Source: Streptomyces qaidamensis
Lineage (GTDB): Bacteria; Actinomycetota; Actinomycetes; Streptomycetales; Streptomycetaceae
Assembly: GCF_001611795.1 (NCBI RefSeq)
Contig: NZ_CP015098.1
Location: forward strand, 2,418,001-2,482,000
Reading direction: 5' to 3'
DNA length: 64,000 nt
Shown here piece by piece: positions 37,306 to 46,181 of this stretch. Below the pieces are notes generated by a model that made no database searches, was not told the DNA's origin, and was given only the letters and a program-made list of their open reading frames with translations. The stretch's first letter is position 1, and each line of letters opens with the position of its first letter. A program made the position numbers and the translations under genes.

Positions 37306-38499
37306 TCACTTGAGGAAGTCCGGTACGTCCAGTTCCTCGGCCGCGCTGTCCGAGTAGGTCCGCGGCGCCGGCGTGACCGGCGGGGCGACCGGGATGTCCC
37401 TGACCGGCTCCGGAGCGGGCTCCGGGTCCTCCTTCGGGGTCACGCTGCCGAGCGATCCGAAGGACGGACGGCTCTCGGCCTGCCGCGCCGGGGCCGGCTC
37501 CTCGCGCTTGGCCGAGGAGGAGCCGAGGACGTTGTCCCGCTTGGCGGGCGGCTGGCCGCCGTCGAAGCCGGCCGCGATCACCGTGACCCGGACCTCGTCT
37601 CCGAGGGCGTCGTCGATCACCGCGCCGAAGATGATGTTGGCTTCGGGGTGGGCGGCCTCGCTCACCAGCTGGGCGGCCTCGTTGATCTCGAACAGACCGA
37701 GGTCGGAACCACCGGAGATGGAGAGCAGGACACCGCGGGCGCCGTCGATGGACGCCTCCAGCAACGGCGAGGAGATCGCCATCTCGGCAGCGGCCACCGC
37801 GCGGTCGTCGCCGCGGGCCGAGCCGATGCCCATCAGGGCCGAGCCGGCCTCGGACATGACCGACTTGACGTCGGCGAAGTCGAGGTTGATGAGGCCCGGG
37901 GTGGTGATGAGGTCGGTGATGCCCTGGACACCGGAGAGCAGGACCTGGTCGGCCGACTTGAAGGCGTCCAGCACCGAGACCTGGCGGTCCGAGATGGACA
38001 GCAGCCGGTCGTTCGGGATGACGATGAGGGTGTCGACCTCTTCGCGGAGTTCGGCGATGCCGTCCTCGGCCTGGTTCGCGCGGCGCCGTCCCTCGAAGGT
38101 GAACGGGCGCGTGACCACACCGATGGTGAGGGCACCGAGCGAGCGGGCGATGTTGGCCACGACGGGCGCGCCGCCGGTGCCGGTGCCGCCGCCTTCACCG
38201 GCTGTCACGAAGACCATGTCGGCCCCCTTGAGGACCTCCTCGATCTCCTCGCGGTGGTCCTCGGCGGCCTTGCGGCCGACGGCCGGGTTGGCTCCGGCGC
38301 CGAGTCCGCGGGTGAGTTCACGGCCGACGTCCAGCTTGACGTCGGCGTCGCTCATCAACAGAGCTTGCGCGTCGGTGTTGATGGCGATGAACTCGACGCC
38401 CTTGAGACCGACCTCGATCATCCGGTTGATGGCATTGACACCACCGCCGCCGACACCGATGACTTTGATGACTGCGAGGTAGTTCTGCGGTGCTGCCAC
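37306..38499 (-). CDS. ftsZ: Cell division protein FtsZ
   Basis: A 397-residue tubulin-like GTPase that builds the Z ring; in Streptomyces it builds sporulation ladders and cross-walls. Visible motifs are [15 protein letters not shown], the GTP-binding [14 protein letters not shown] and the T7-loop region [12 protein letters not shown] Pro/Ala-rich linker starts near residue 320. The conserved C-terminal peptide [13 protein letters not shown] binds SepF and other partners. It starts with GTG 38499 after GAGAGG. A long regulated upstream region separates it from ftsQ. Confidence 0.98.
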   Translation of the reverse strand: MAAPQNYLAVIKVIGVGGGGVNAINRMIEVGLKGVEFIAINTDAQALLMSDADVKLDVGRELTRGLGAGANPAVGRKAAEDHREEIEEVLKGADMVFVTAGEGGGTGTGGAPVVANIARSLGALTIGVVTRPFTFEGRRRANQAEDGIAELREEVDTLIVIPNDRLLSISDRQVSVLDAFKSADQVLLSGVQGITDLITTPGLINLDFADVKSVMSEAGSALMGIGSARGDDRAVAAAEMAISSPLLEASIDGARGVLLSISGGSDLGLFEINEAAQLVSEAAHPEANIIFGAVIDDALGDEVRVTVIAAGFDGGQPPAKRDNVLGSSSAKREEPAPARQAESRPSFGSLGSVTPKEDPEPAPEPVRDIPVAPPVTPAPRTYSDSAAEELDVPDFLK

Positions 38500-38788
38500 G
38501 TCGAAGGCCTCTCGCCTCGAGTTACGTGTCGCCGAATCACCGTGAGCGCCCTGCGCCCCGCGACCCGACGACTGATGCCGAATGGGACGGTCCGTATCGC
38601 CGACCCGAACCCTAACCCTGAAGTTTAGGGTTACCAGTGTGTCTGTTCCTTGGAGTCTTCTGAACAGGACACTAAGTCGACAAGTGGCGCACGTTCAACG
38701 AACACGCCGAACCTCCCGTTTTTCTTTTCACCCTATGTGATCAGCCGTAGCACTGCCCAACCAGGGTGCTGGCCTGCGCTGATGTGCG
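38500..38788 (-). promoter_or_regulatory. ftsQ-ftsZ intergenic control region
   Basis: A 289-bp gap, large for a dcw cluster and locally AT-rich, as expected for the developmentally regulated ftsZ promoters known in Streptomyces. It contains the dyad TAACCCT-7 nt-AGGGTTA at 38613-38633. It also holds a GACAC at 38668-38672, the core motif of the sporulation regulator WhiA. No alternative coding frame looks real here. Exact promoter positions cannot be fixed by eye. Confidence 0.6.
38613..38633. repeat. Inverted repeat upstream of ftsZ
   Basis: TAACCCT and AGGGTTA are separated by GAAGTTT. The dyad lies about 115-135 bp upstream of the ftsZ start. It is preceded by another CCCTAA copy, giving a local run of CCCTAA-like repeats. 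It may be an operator. Confidence 0.5.
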
Positions 38789-39583
38789 TCAACTCCCGGA
38801 TGACGCCGGGGCGGTGGGCACACTCACGTCGAAGTACCCCGCTTCGGGCGTTGCTTTCATCAGGGCGGTGAGGGTACGGGCCTTCGCGGCGCCCTTCTCG
38901 CTGCTCCCCCAGAGGACCGTGCGGCCGTCCCTCAACTCCAGCGAGATGTCGTCGTAGGAACGGACCTTGACGGTCCGTGTCTCGCGCGCGACGGCGGCCG
39001 GAACCGCACGGGCGACACCGACCGCCTCGCGCACCAGCCGGGACTCCCCGAAGCGGCGCAGGCTGGCGGCGGCGGAGCCGGACCGGGAGAGCGTCAATTC
39101 CAGTGCCGGGACGCCTTTCGGGGCTTCAGAAACCGTGGCGAAGCGGACACCTTCATCGTCCACTTCGACGAACTTTCCGCCCTTGTGGACAATCAGAACC
39201 GGAGTCCGCTCCACCACTTTCAGGTCGATTCCATGGGGCCAGGAACGGACCACGTCAACAGCGTCAATTCGGGGCAATTTCCGGCGCAATCGTGTCTCGA
39301 TCGCACCGGTGTCGACGGAAATCAGCGGCTTCCCGAGCGGAACCTCAGCGGCGGACTCGACCTGAGCGGGCGTCAGAACCCGGGTTCCGGACACGGATAC
39401 CTGCTCGGCACGCAGCCAGTCGGAGCCGTAGAAGAGCCAGGCCGTCGGGATGCCGAGGAAGACCAGGGCGAGGCCCAGGAGGACGATCGCTCGCAGCCTG
39501 GCCCGCCTCGACCGCAGGAGGGGCGGCGGACCGGACGACTCCTGCTGGCGTTCACCGCGTTCGGCGGTGGTCGATCCGGCCAC
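38789..39583 (-). CDS. ftsQ: Cell division protein FtsQ
   Basis: A 264-residue bitopic membrane protein of the divisome. A cytosolic basic N-terminus is followed by the helix AIVLLGLALVFLGIPTAWLFY. The extracytoplasmic POTRA domain (RAEQVSVSGTRVLTPAQVESAA) and the FtsQ domain with VDVVRSWPHGIDLKVVERTPV come next. The start is GTG 39583 after AGGGGAGC, 26 bp from murG. The reading frame continues far upstream, but there it lies inside murG. Its length is normal for the genus. Confidence 0.95.
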   Translation of the reverse strand: MAGSTTAERGERQQESSGPPPLLRSRRARLRAIVLLGLALVFLGIPTAWLFYGSDWLRAEQVSVSGTRVLTPAQVESAAEVPLGKPLISVDTGAIETRLRRKLPRIDAVDVVRSWPHGIDLKVVERTPVLIVHKGGKFVEVDDEGVRFATVSEAPKGVPALELTLSRSGSAAASLRRFGESRLVREAVGVARAVPAAVARETRTVKVRSYDDISLELRDGRTVLWGSSEKGAAKARTLTALMKATPEAGYFDVSVPTAPASSGS

Positions 39584-39609
39584 GCTCCCCTGCCTTCCGT
39601 CATACAGTC

Positions 39610-40707
39610 CTATCGGTGTGCACGACTGGCGGCGATCGCCTCGTACACCATGCCGACGAGCAGCTCGTCGGCGTCCCGGCGGCCGAACTCGGCGGCGGCG
39701 CGGGACATCTGGTAGAGCCGGTGCGGGTCGGCGAGCACGGGCAGAACGTTCTGCTGGACCCACTCGGGGGTCAGCTCCGCGTCGTCGACCAGCAGTCCGC
39801 CGCCGGCCTTGACCACCGGCTGGGCGTTCAGCCGCTGTTCGCCGTTGCCGATGGGCAGCGGGACATAGGCGGCCGGGAGCCCGACGGCGGAGAGTTCGGC
39901 GACGGTCATCGCGCCCGCGCGGCAGAGCATCATGTCGGCCGCGGCGTACGCGAGGTCCATCCGGTCCAGGTAACTTACCGGGATGTAGGGGGGCATTCCC
40001 GGCATCTGATGGACCTGCGGCAGTTCGTTCTTCGGGCCGACCGCGTGCAGGATCTGGATCCCGGCCTGCTGGAGCCAGGGCGCGACCTGCTGGACGACCT
40101 CGTTCAGGCGGCGGGCGCCCTGGGAGCCGCCGGTGACCAGCAGGGTGGGCAGGTTCGGGTCGAGGCCGAACGCGGCCCGGGCCTCGGGGCGTACGGCGGC
40201 CCGGTCGAGCGTGGCGATGGAGCGGCGCAGCGGGATGCCGATGTAGCGGGCGCCCCGCAGCTTGCTGTCGGGCGTGGAGACGGCGACCTGGCTGGCGTAC
40301 CGCGAACCGATCTTGTTGGCCAGGCCCGGGCGGGCGTTGGCCTCGTGGATCACGATCGGCACGCCCAGGCGCTTGGCCGCGAGGTAACCGGGCAGGGCGA
40401 CGTAGCCGCCGAAGCCGACCACGGCGTCGGCCCTGGTGCGCTCCAGGATCTGCTCGGTCGCCTTGATGGTGCCGCGCAGCCGGCCCGGGACGGTGATCAG
40501 TTCGGGGGTGGGCTTGCGCGGCAGTGGAACGGCGGGGATCAGCGCGAGTTCGTACCCGCGCTCGGGTACGAGACGGGTCTCGAGGCCGCGCTCCGTGCCC
40601 AGGGCCGTGATGCCCACGCTCGGATCCTGCCTGCGCAGGGCGTCTGCGAGGGCGAGCGCGGGCTCGATGTGGCCCGCGGTTCCTCCGCCGGCGAGTACGA
40701 CATGCAC
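39610..40707 (-). CDS. murG: MurG, UDP-GlcNAc:lipid I GlcNAc transferase
   Basis: A 365-residue peripheral membrane GT-B glycosyltransferase that converts lipid I to lipid II. The N-terminal glycine-rich loop is [19 protein letters not shown] and the second is [14 protein letters not shown]. The C-domain has [17 protein letters not shown] and [20 protein letters not shown], which hold UDP-GlcNAc. It starts with GTG 40707, 6 bp after ftsW. All expected motifs are present. Confidence 0.97.
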   Translation of the reverse strand: MHVVLAGGGTAGHIEPALALADALRRQDPSVGITALGTERGLETRLVPERGYELALIPAVPLPRKPTPELITVPGRLRGTIKATEQILERTRADAVVGFGGYVALPGYLAAKRLGVPIVIHEANARPGLANKIGSRYASQVAVSTPDSKLRGARYIGIPLRRSIATLDRAAVRPEARAAFGLDPNLPTLLVTGGSQGARRLNEVVQQVAPWLQQAGIQILHAVGPKNELPQVHQMPGMPPYIPVSYLDRMDLAYAAADMMLCRAGAMTVAELSAVGLPAAYVPLPIGNGEQRLNAQPVVKAGGGLLVDDAELTPEWVQQNVLPVLADPHRLYQMSRAAAEFGRRDADELLVGMVYEAIAASRAHR

Positions 40708-40713
40708 CGAAAT

Positions 40714-42078
40714 TCACCGCTCTCCGGACGAGCGCGCCGCCGAGGCACGCCGTCGCATCGTGTTCCATCTCCGGGGACTCCGACCGGAACCGGTGCCCCC
40801 CGCCCCCCGCTTTCTACCAAAGCGGGGTTGCCGCATCGCAAGCGCCATCCGCGCAGCGGGGTCCTGACGCGCGAAGGCGATCAGCAACCCGATGGCGAAC
40901 ATGGTCGGCAGCAGGGCGGACCCTCCGTAGGAGAACAGCGGGAGGGGGACGCCGGCGATCGGCAGCAGACCGAGCACCGCACCGATGTTGATCACGGCCT
41001 GGGCCGTGATCCAGGTAGTCACGCCTCCCGCGGCATACCTCACGAAGGGGTCCTCCGTGCGTCCGGCCACGCGGATACCCGCATAGCCTAGAGCCGCGAA
41101 GAGGGCGAGTACCGACAGCGTCCCCGCCAGGCCCAGTTCCTCACCGGTGACGGCGAAGATGAAGTCCGTGTGGGCTTCGGGGAGTTGACCCCATTTCTCC
41201 ACACTCGCACCCAGCCCGGAACCGAAGATCCCGCCCGAGGCGAGGGCGTAGATCCCGTGCACGGCCTGCCAGCAGTCGACGGGTCCCGACTGGGGCTCGG
41301 TGGCGCCCAGGCACTGCAGGCGGGCCATGCGGTTGGGGCTGGTCTTGATGAGGATCAGGCCGAGGACGGCGGCGATCGACAGTACCCCCGCGAACAGCCG
41401 CGTGGGGGCGCCGGCCAGCCAGAGCAGGCCGAACAGGATGGCCGTGAGGATGATCGCGGTGCCCATGTCGCCGCCGATCATGATCAGGCCGAGCAGCATG
41501 AACGCGGCCGGCACCAGCGGCACGAGCATGTGCTTCCACTGGGTCAGCAGCCTCCTGTCCTGCTTGCGGGCGAGCAGGTCGGCGCCCCACAGCACGAGGG
41601 CGAGCTTGCCGAACTCGCTGGGCTGGATCTGGAAGGAGCCGCCGAGGGCGATCCAGTTCTGGTTGCCGTTGACCGACACCCCTATCCCCGGGATCTGCAC
41701 CAGGACCATGAGGAAGACGGCACCCGCGAGGATGGGGTAGGCGAGCGCCCGGTGCAGTCTCACCGGCATCCGCGAGGCAGCGAGCAGCAGAACGGTGCCG
41801 ATCCCCGCCGCGAGCAACTGCTTGCGGAAGAAGTACGAACCGGGCAGCGACATCTGCAGCGCGGTGATCTGGGAGGCCGAGTAGACCATCACCAGGCCCA
41901 GCACGGTGATCAGCAGACTGCCGCCCAGGATCAGGTAGTAGGCGGTCAGCGGCCGGTCCCAGCCCCTGCGTGCGCGGACGTAGAAGCTCAGGACGCGGTT
42001 CTCCCGCGCGAGCCGGGGCGCGGCGGGGCGCTTGGGGGCGCGCGGGGTCGGAGGCCGTCCGGTGCGGCTGGTGGGCAT
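40714..42078 (-). CDS. ftsW: Septal peptidoglycan polymerase FtsW
   Basis: A 454-residue SEDS glycosyltransferase with ten predicted membrane helices. It polymerises lipid II at division sites together with FtsI. SEDS hallmarks are GGSFQIQPSEFGKLALVLW, GGDMGTAIIL, ASVEKWGQLPEAHTDFIFA with the catalytic-loop Asp, and PLFSYGGSALLPTM. The last ~45 residues are an Arg-rich cytosolic tail. It starts with ATG 42078, 135 bp after murD, and is followed by murG after 6 bp. Confidence 0.96.
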   Translation of the reverse strand: MPTSRTGRPPTPRAPKRPAAPRLARENRVLSFYVRARRGWDRPLTAYYLILGGSLLITVLGLVMVYSASQITALQMSLPGSYFFRKQLLAAGIGTVLLLAASRMPVRLHRALAYPILAGAVFLMVLVQIPGIGVSVNGNQNWIALGGSFQIQPSEFGKLALVLWGADLLARKQDRRLLTQWKHMLVPLVPAAFMLLGLIMIGGDMGTAIILTAILFGLLWLAGAPTRLFAGVLSIAAVLGLILIKTSPNRMARLQCLGATEPQSGPVDCWQAVHGIYALASGGIFGSGLGASVEKWGQLPEAHTDFIFAVTGEELGLAGTLSVLALFAALGYAGIRVAGRTEDPFVRYAAGGVTTWITAQAVINIGAVLGLLPIAGVPLPLFSYGGSALLPTMFAIGLLIAFARQDPAARMALAMRQPRFGRKRGAGGTGSGRSPRRWNTMRRRASAARSSGER

Positions 42079-42213
42079 AGCGGCTCACCCTGCCATGCCG
42101 GAGGAGAGCGTTGCGCGGTGCACGCCCCCTGGCCGCTCGGGCACCAGCCACATCCGTGTCACGCGTCCCTCCCAGGTACGCCCGGCACCGCCGCCGGGCG
42201 AGGCGGACCCGGG

Positions 42214-43650
42214 TCAGCCGTCGGCGGAGCCGAGCTCACGGACGGCGTCCGCGAAAGCGTCCCCGCGCTTGTTGTAGTTGGCGAACATGTCCATGGAGGC
42301 ACAGGCCGGAGCCAGCAGCACCGTGTCGCCCGCGTGAGCGAGTTTCCGCGCCTCCCGGACCGCCGCGCGCATCGCCCCAGTGTCGTTCCGGTCGAGGTCG
42401 ACGACGGGTACCTGCGGCGCGTGTCGCGCGAGGGCTTCCCGGATGAGCGCGCGGTCCGCGCCGATCAGCACGGCGCCCCGCAGCCGCTTCGCCGACTTGG
42501 CGACCAGTTCGTCGAAGGTCGCGCCCTTGGCGAGTCCGCCCGCGATCCACACGATCGGCTCGTACGCCGCCAACGAGGCTTCCGCGGCATGCGTGTTGGT
42601 GGCCTTGGAGTCGTCGACCCAGGCGACCCCGTCCACGTCGGCCACGTGCGCGATGCGGTGGGCGTCCGGCGTGAAGGCCCGCAGACCGTCCCGTACGGCC
42701 CTGGCGGGCACGCCGTAGGCGCGGGCGAGGGCCGCGGCCGCGAGGGCGTTGGCGATGTTGTGCGGGGCCGGCGGGTTCACGTCGCCTACCTCGGCGAGTT
42801 CCTGGGCGTTCTTGTGCCGATCCTCGACGAAGGCGCGGTCGACCAGGATGCCTTCCACGACGCCGAGTTGGGAGGGGCCCGGGGTGCCGAGGGTGAAGCC
42901 GACGGCCCGGCAGCCCTCCTCGACGTCGGCCGCGCGGACCAGGTCCTCGGTGGAGGGCTTGTCGGTGGCGTCCGCGTTGTAGACGCAGGCGACGCGATTG
43001 CCCTCGTAGATGCGGCCCTTGTCGGCGGCGTACGCCTCCATGGAGCCGTGCCAGTCGAGGTGGTCGGGGGCGAGGTTCAGCACGGCCGCCGAGTGGGCGC
43101 GCAGGGAGGGCGCCCAGTGCAGCTGGTAGCTGGAGAGTTCCACGGCCAGGACGTCGAACTGCTCCTCGCCGAGCACCGCGTCCAGCAGGGAGACGCCGAT
43201 GTTGCCGACGGCGGCCGTGCGCAGGCCGGCCGCCTTCAGGATCGACGCCAGCATCTGGACGGTGGTGGTCTTGCCGTTGGTGCCGGTGACGGCGAGCCAC
43301 GGGGCGGCGTCGGGGCCGCGCAGGCGCCAGGCCAGTTCGACGTCGCCCCAGACGGGCACGCCCGCCTGCTCGGCCGCTGCGAACAGCGGCTTGTCCGGCT
43401 TCCAGCCGGGCGCTGTGACGATCAGCTCGGTGCCCTCCGGCAAGGTGTCGCCGTCGCCGAGGCGCACGGTGATGCCGAGCGCCTCCAGGTCGGCCGCCTG
43501 CGCCCGCGCGCGCTCGTCGGCGCCGTCGTTGACGACCGTGACGGTCGCGCCGAGGCCGTGCAGCGCCTTGGCCGCCGGGACGCCGGAGACGCCGAGCCCG
43601 GCGACGGTGACGTGCTTGCCCTGGAAGTCGAAGGGCTCCGAGGAGATCAC
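42214..43650 (-). CDS. murD: MurD, UDP-MurNAc-L-Ala:D-Glu ligase
   Basis: A 478-residue cytosolic ligase that adds D-Glu to UDP-MurNAc-L-Ala. The N-terminal Rossmann-like VTVAGLGVSGVPAAKAL and the ATP loop AVTGTNGKTTTVQM are visible. NLAPDHLDWHGSMEAYAADK and WVDDSKATNTHAAEASL are typical MurD segments. The start is GTG 43650, overlapping the mraY stop as GTGA; ATG 43665 would add five residues. The long frame running up to 44766 is not real protein. Confidence 0.96.
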   Translation of the reverse strand: MISSEPFDFQGKHVTVAGLGVSGVPAAKALHGLGATVTVVNDGADERARAQAADLEALGITVRLGDGDTLPEGTELIVTAPGWKPDKPLFAAAEQAGVPVWGDVELAWRLRGPDAAPWLAVTGTNGKTTTVQMLASILKAAGLRTAAVGNIGVSLLDAVLGEEQFDVLAVELSSYQLHWAPSLRAHSAAVLNLAPDHLDWHGSMEAYAADKGRIYEGNRVACVYNADATDKPSTEDLVRAADVEEGCRAVGFTLGTPGPSQLGVVEGILVDRAFVEDRHKNAQELAEVGDVNPPAPHNIANALAAAALARAYGVPARAVRDGLRAFTPDAHRIAHVADVDGVAWVDDSKATNTHAAEASLAAYEPIVWIAGGLAKGATFDELVAKSAKRLRGAVLIGADRALIREALARHAPQVPVVDLDRNDTGAMRAAVREARKLAHAGDTVLLAPACASMDMFANYNKRGDAFADAVRELGSADG

Positions 43651-44741
43651 TTGTCCGCTACCCATCCCGCGTAGAAGAGACCCAGGCCGACTACCACGCA
43701 AATGCCCTGGATGATCCAGAAACGAACCACCACGAGCACTTCGGACCAGCCTTTGAGTTCGAAGTGGTGCTGAAGTGGCGCCATCCGGAAGACGCGCTTT
43801 CCGGTGAGGCGGAAGGAGCCGACCTGGATCACCACGGACATGGTGATGAGGACGAACAGGCCGCCCAGGATGGCGAGCAGCAGCTCGGTGCGGGAGCAGA
43901 TCGCGAGGCCGGCGAGCACACCGCCGAGGGCGAGCGAACCGGTGTCCCCCATGAAGATCTTGGCGGGCGACGTGTTCCACCACAGGAAGCCGAGGCAGGC
44001 GCCCATCAGTGCGGAGGAGACGACCGCGAGGTCGAGCGGGTCGCGCACCTCGTAACAGGCCGTCGGGTTCGTCAGGGTCTGCGCGTTCACGCAGGACTCC
44101 TGGAACTGCCAGACGCCGATGAACGTGTAGGCGCTGAACACCAGCACGGACGCGCCGGTGGCGAGGCCGTCCAGACCGTCCGTCAGGTTCACGCCGTTCG
44201 ACATCGCGAGGATCATGAACAGCGCCCAGACGACGAACAGCACCGGCCCGATGGACCAGCCGAAGTCGTGGACGAAGGAGAGCTTGGTGGAAGCCGGGGT
44301 CTGGCCCTGGGCGTCCGCGAACTGCAGCGACAGCACCGCGAAGCCGATGCCGACGATCAGCTGGCCGGCCATCTTCGCCTTGGCGCGCAGGCCGAGCGAA
44401 CGCCGCTTGACGATCTTGATGTAGTCGTCGAGGAAGCCGACCAGACCCATGCCGACCATCAGGCCGAGCACCAGCAGGCCCGAGAAGGTCGGTGCCGCGT
44501 CGACGTCCGGGTCCAGATAGCCCGTGATCACCTTGGCCAGGAAGTACGCGGCGACCGTCGCGAAGATGAAGGCGATACCGCCCATGGTCGGCGTACCGCG
44601 CTTGCTGGCGTGCTCGCGCGGGCCGTCGTCGCGGATGTACTGGCCGTAGCCCTTGCGTGCGAGCAGCTTGATCAGCAGCGGGGTGCCGACCAGCGTGAGA
44701 AAGAGACCAATGACTCCTGCGAACAGGATCTGCTTCATCAT
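43647..44741 (-). CDS. mraY: MraY, phospho-MurNAc-pentapeptide translocase
   Basis: A 364-residue integral membrane enzyme that makes lipid I from UDP-MurNAc-pentapeptide and undecaprenyl phosphate. The active-site Asp motifs are visible: YIRDDGPREHASKRGTPTMG, LVGFLDDYIK, NLTDGLDGLATG and KIFMGDTGSLALGG. A late HHFELKGWSEVLVV matches the family. ATG 44741 overlaps the murF stop as ATGA, and the murD start overlaps its own stop, so murF-mraY-murD are coupled. Confidence 0.97.
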   Translation of the reverse strand: MMKQILFAGVIGLFLTLVGTPLLIKLLARKGYGQYIRDDGPREHASKRGTPTMGGIAFIFATVAAYFLAKVITGYLDPDVDAAPTFSGLLVLGLMVGMGLVGFLDDYIKIVKRRSLGLRAKAKMAGQLIVGIGFAVLSLQFADAQGQTPASTKLSFVHDFGWSIGPVLFVVWALFMILAMSNGVNLTDGLDGLATGASVLVFSAYTFIGVWQFQESCVNAQTLTNPTACYEVRDPLDLAVVSSALMGACLGFLWWNTSPAKIFMGDTGSLALGGVLAGLAICSRTELLLAILGGLFVLITMSVVIQVGSFRLTGKRVFRMAPLQHHFELKGWSEVLVVVRFWIIQGICVVVGLGLFYAGWVADK

Positions 44742-46153
44742 CGGGCGGAAACCTCACCCTCGGCACCGGTCTCGATGAGCGCCTGCGCCACGCTCTCGAG
44801 GCCGACCGAACGGGACGCCTTCACGAGAACGACGTCCCCCGGGCGCAACTCGCTGCGCAACAGGTCGACCGCCGCCTGTGCGTCGGACACGTGCACCGAC
44901 TCCTCACCCCACGAACCCTCGTTATATGCGCCCAGTTGCAGCCAGGCGGCTTCCCTGCCACCGACCGCGACGAGCTTGCTGACGTTGAGCCGGACGGCGA
45001 GCCGCCCGACCGCGTCGTGCTCGGCGAGAGCCTCGTCCCCGAGCTCGGCCATCTTGCCGAGCACCGCCCACGTACGACGCCCCTTGCCCATCGCCGCGAG
45101 CGCGCGCAGAGCGGCTCGCATGGACTCGGGGTTCGCGTTGTAGGCGTCGTTGACGACCGTCACGCCGTCCGGGCGCTCGGTGACCTCCATCCGCCAGCGG
45201 GAGAGGGAGCCCGCCTCGGAGAGCGCGACGGCGATCTCGTCAGCGGACATGCCCAACTCGTGGGCGACGGCGGCCGCGGCGAGCGCGTTCGACACGTGGT
45301 GCTCACCGTACAGGCGCATGGTCACATCGCTTGCACCGGAGGGTGTGTGAAGCCTGAACGAGGGCTGTCCGGTGTCCGTGAGTCGCACGTTCTCGGCTCG
45401 AACGTCCGCTTCGCCGGACTCTCCGAAAAAGATCACCTTCGCCTTCGTACGGGTGGCCATGGCCCGTACGTAGGGGTCGTCCGCATTGAGGATCGCGGTG
45501 CCGCCTTCGGCCTCGGACGGCAGTGCCTCCACCAGCTCACCCTTGGCCTGTGCGATCTGCTCGCGGCCGCCGAACTCGCCGATGTGGGCGCTGCCCACGT
45601 TGAGGACCAGGCCGACCTTGGGGGGTGTCAGGCCGGCGAGGTAGCGGATGTGCCCGATGCCGCGGGCGCCCATCTCCAGGACGAGGAACCTGGTCTCCTC
45701 GGTGGCGCTGAGCGCGGTCAGCGGCAGCCCGATCTCGTTGTTGAGCGAGCCGGGCGTGAACACCGTGGGCGCCTTGCGCCGGAGCACCTGCGCGATGAGG
45801 TCCTTGGTGCTGGTCTTGCCCGCCGAGCCGGTGAGGGCGACGAGGGTGGCGCCGAGGCGGCGTACGACGTGCCGGGCGAGGGCGCCGAGGGCGGTCTGGA
45901 CGTCGTCCACGACGATCGCCGGTACGCCGACGGGTCGGGTGCCGAGCACGGCCACCGCTCCCGCCTCGACGACCGCCGCCGCGAAGTCGTGGCCGTCCAC
46001 GCGCTCACCGGCGAAGGCCACGAACAGGCTGCCCGGCCCCGCCTCGCGGGAGTCCCGGACGACCGGGCCGGTGACGTGGACGGACGGATCCGGTATGTCG
46101 TGCGTCTGCCCGCCGACGACTTCTGCGATCTCGGCGAGGGAGAGGGCGATCAC
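44738..46153 (-). CDS. murF: MurF, UDP-MurNAc-tripeptide:D-Ala-D-Ala ligase
   Basis: A 471-residue Mur ligase that adds the D-Ala-D-Ala dipeptide, the last cytosolic step. The N-terminal domain has VTGPVVRDSREAGPGSLFVA. The ATP loop is ALTGSAGKTSTKDLIAQVL, followed by GARGIGHIRYL, and the C-domain has VVNDAYNANPESMRAALRAL. It starts with GTG 46153, 28 bp after murE. Motifs and length are typical. Confidence 0.97.
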   Translation of the reverse strand: MIALSLAEIAEVVGGQTHDIPDPSVHVTGPVVRDSREAGPGSLFVAFAGERVDGHDFAAAVVEAGAVAVLGTRPVGVPAIVVDDVQTALGALARHVVRRLGATLVALTGSAGKTSTKDLIAQVLRRKAPTVFTPGSLNNEIGLPLTALSATEETRFLVLEMGARGIGHIRYLAGLTPPKVGLVLNVGSAHIGEFGGREQIAQAKGELVEALPSEAEGGTAILNADDPYVRAMATRTKAKVIFFGESGEADVRAENVRLTDTGQPSFRLHTPSGASDVTMRLYGEHHVSNALAAAAVAHELGMSADEIAVALSEAGSLSRWRMEVTERPDGVTVVNDAYNANPESMRAALRALAAMGKGRRTWAVLGKMAELGDEALAEHDAVGRLAVRLNVSKLVAVGGREAAWLQLGAYNEGSWGEESVHVSDAQAAVDLLRSELRPGDVVLVKASRSVGLESVAQALIETGAEGEVSAR

Positions 46154-46181
46154 AAGTTCATCCCCTGGGTCTTCTGGATTT

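Noticed and set aside
39584..40768. N-terminal extension of ftsQ across murG
   Set aside because: Wrong frame of murG, Arg/Pro-rich. GTG 39583 has a ribosome binding site and gives normal FtsQ length.
43651..44766. N-terminal extension of murD across mraY
   Set aside because: The extension is the wrong frame of mraY. The GTGA junction at 43650 marks the real start.
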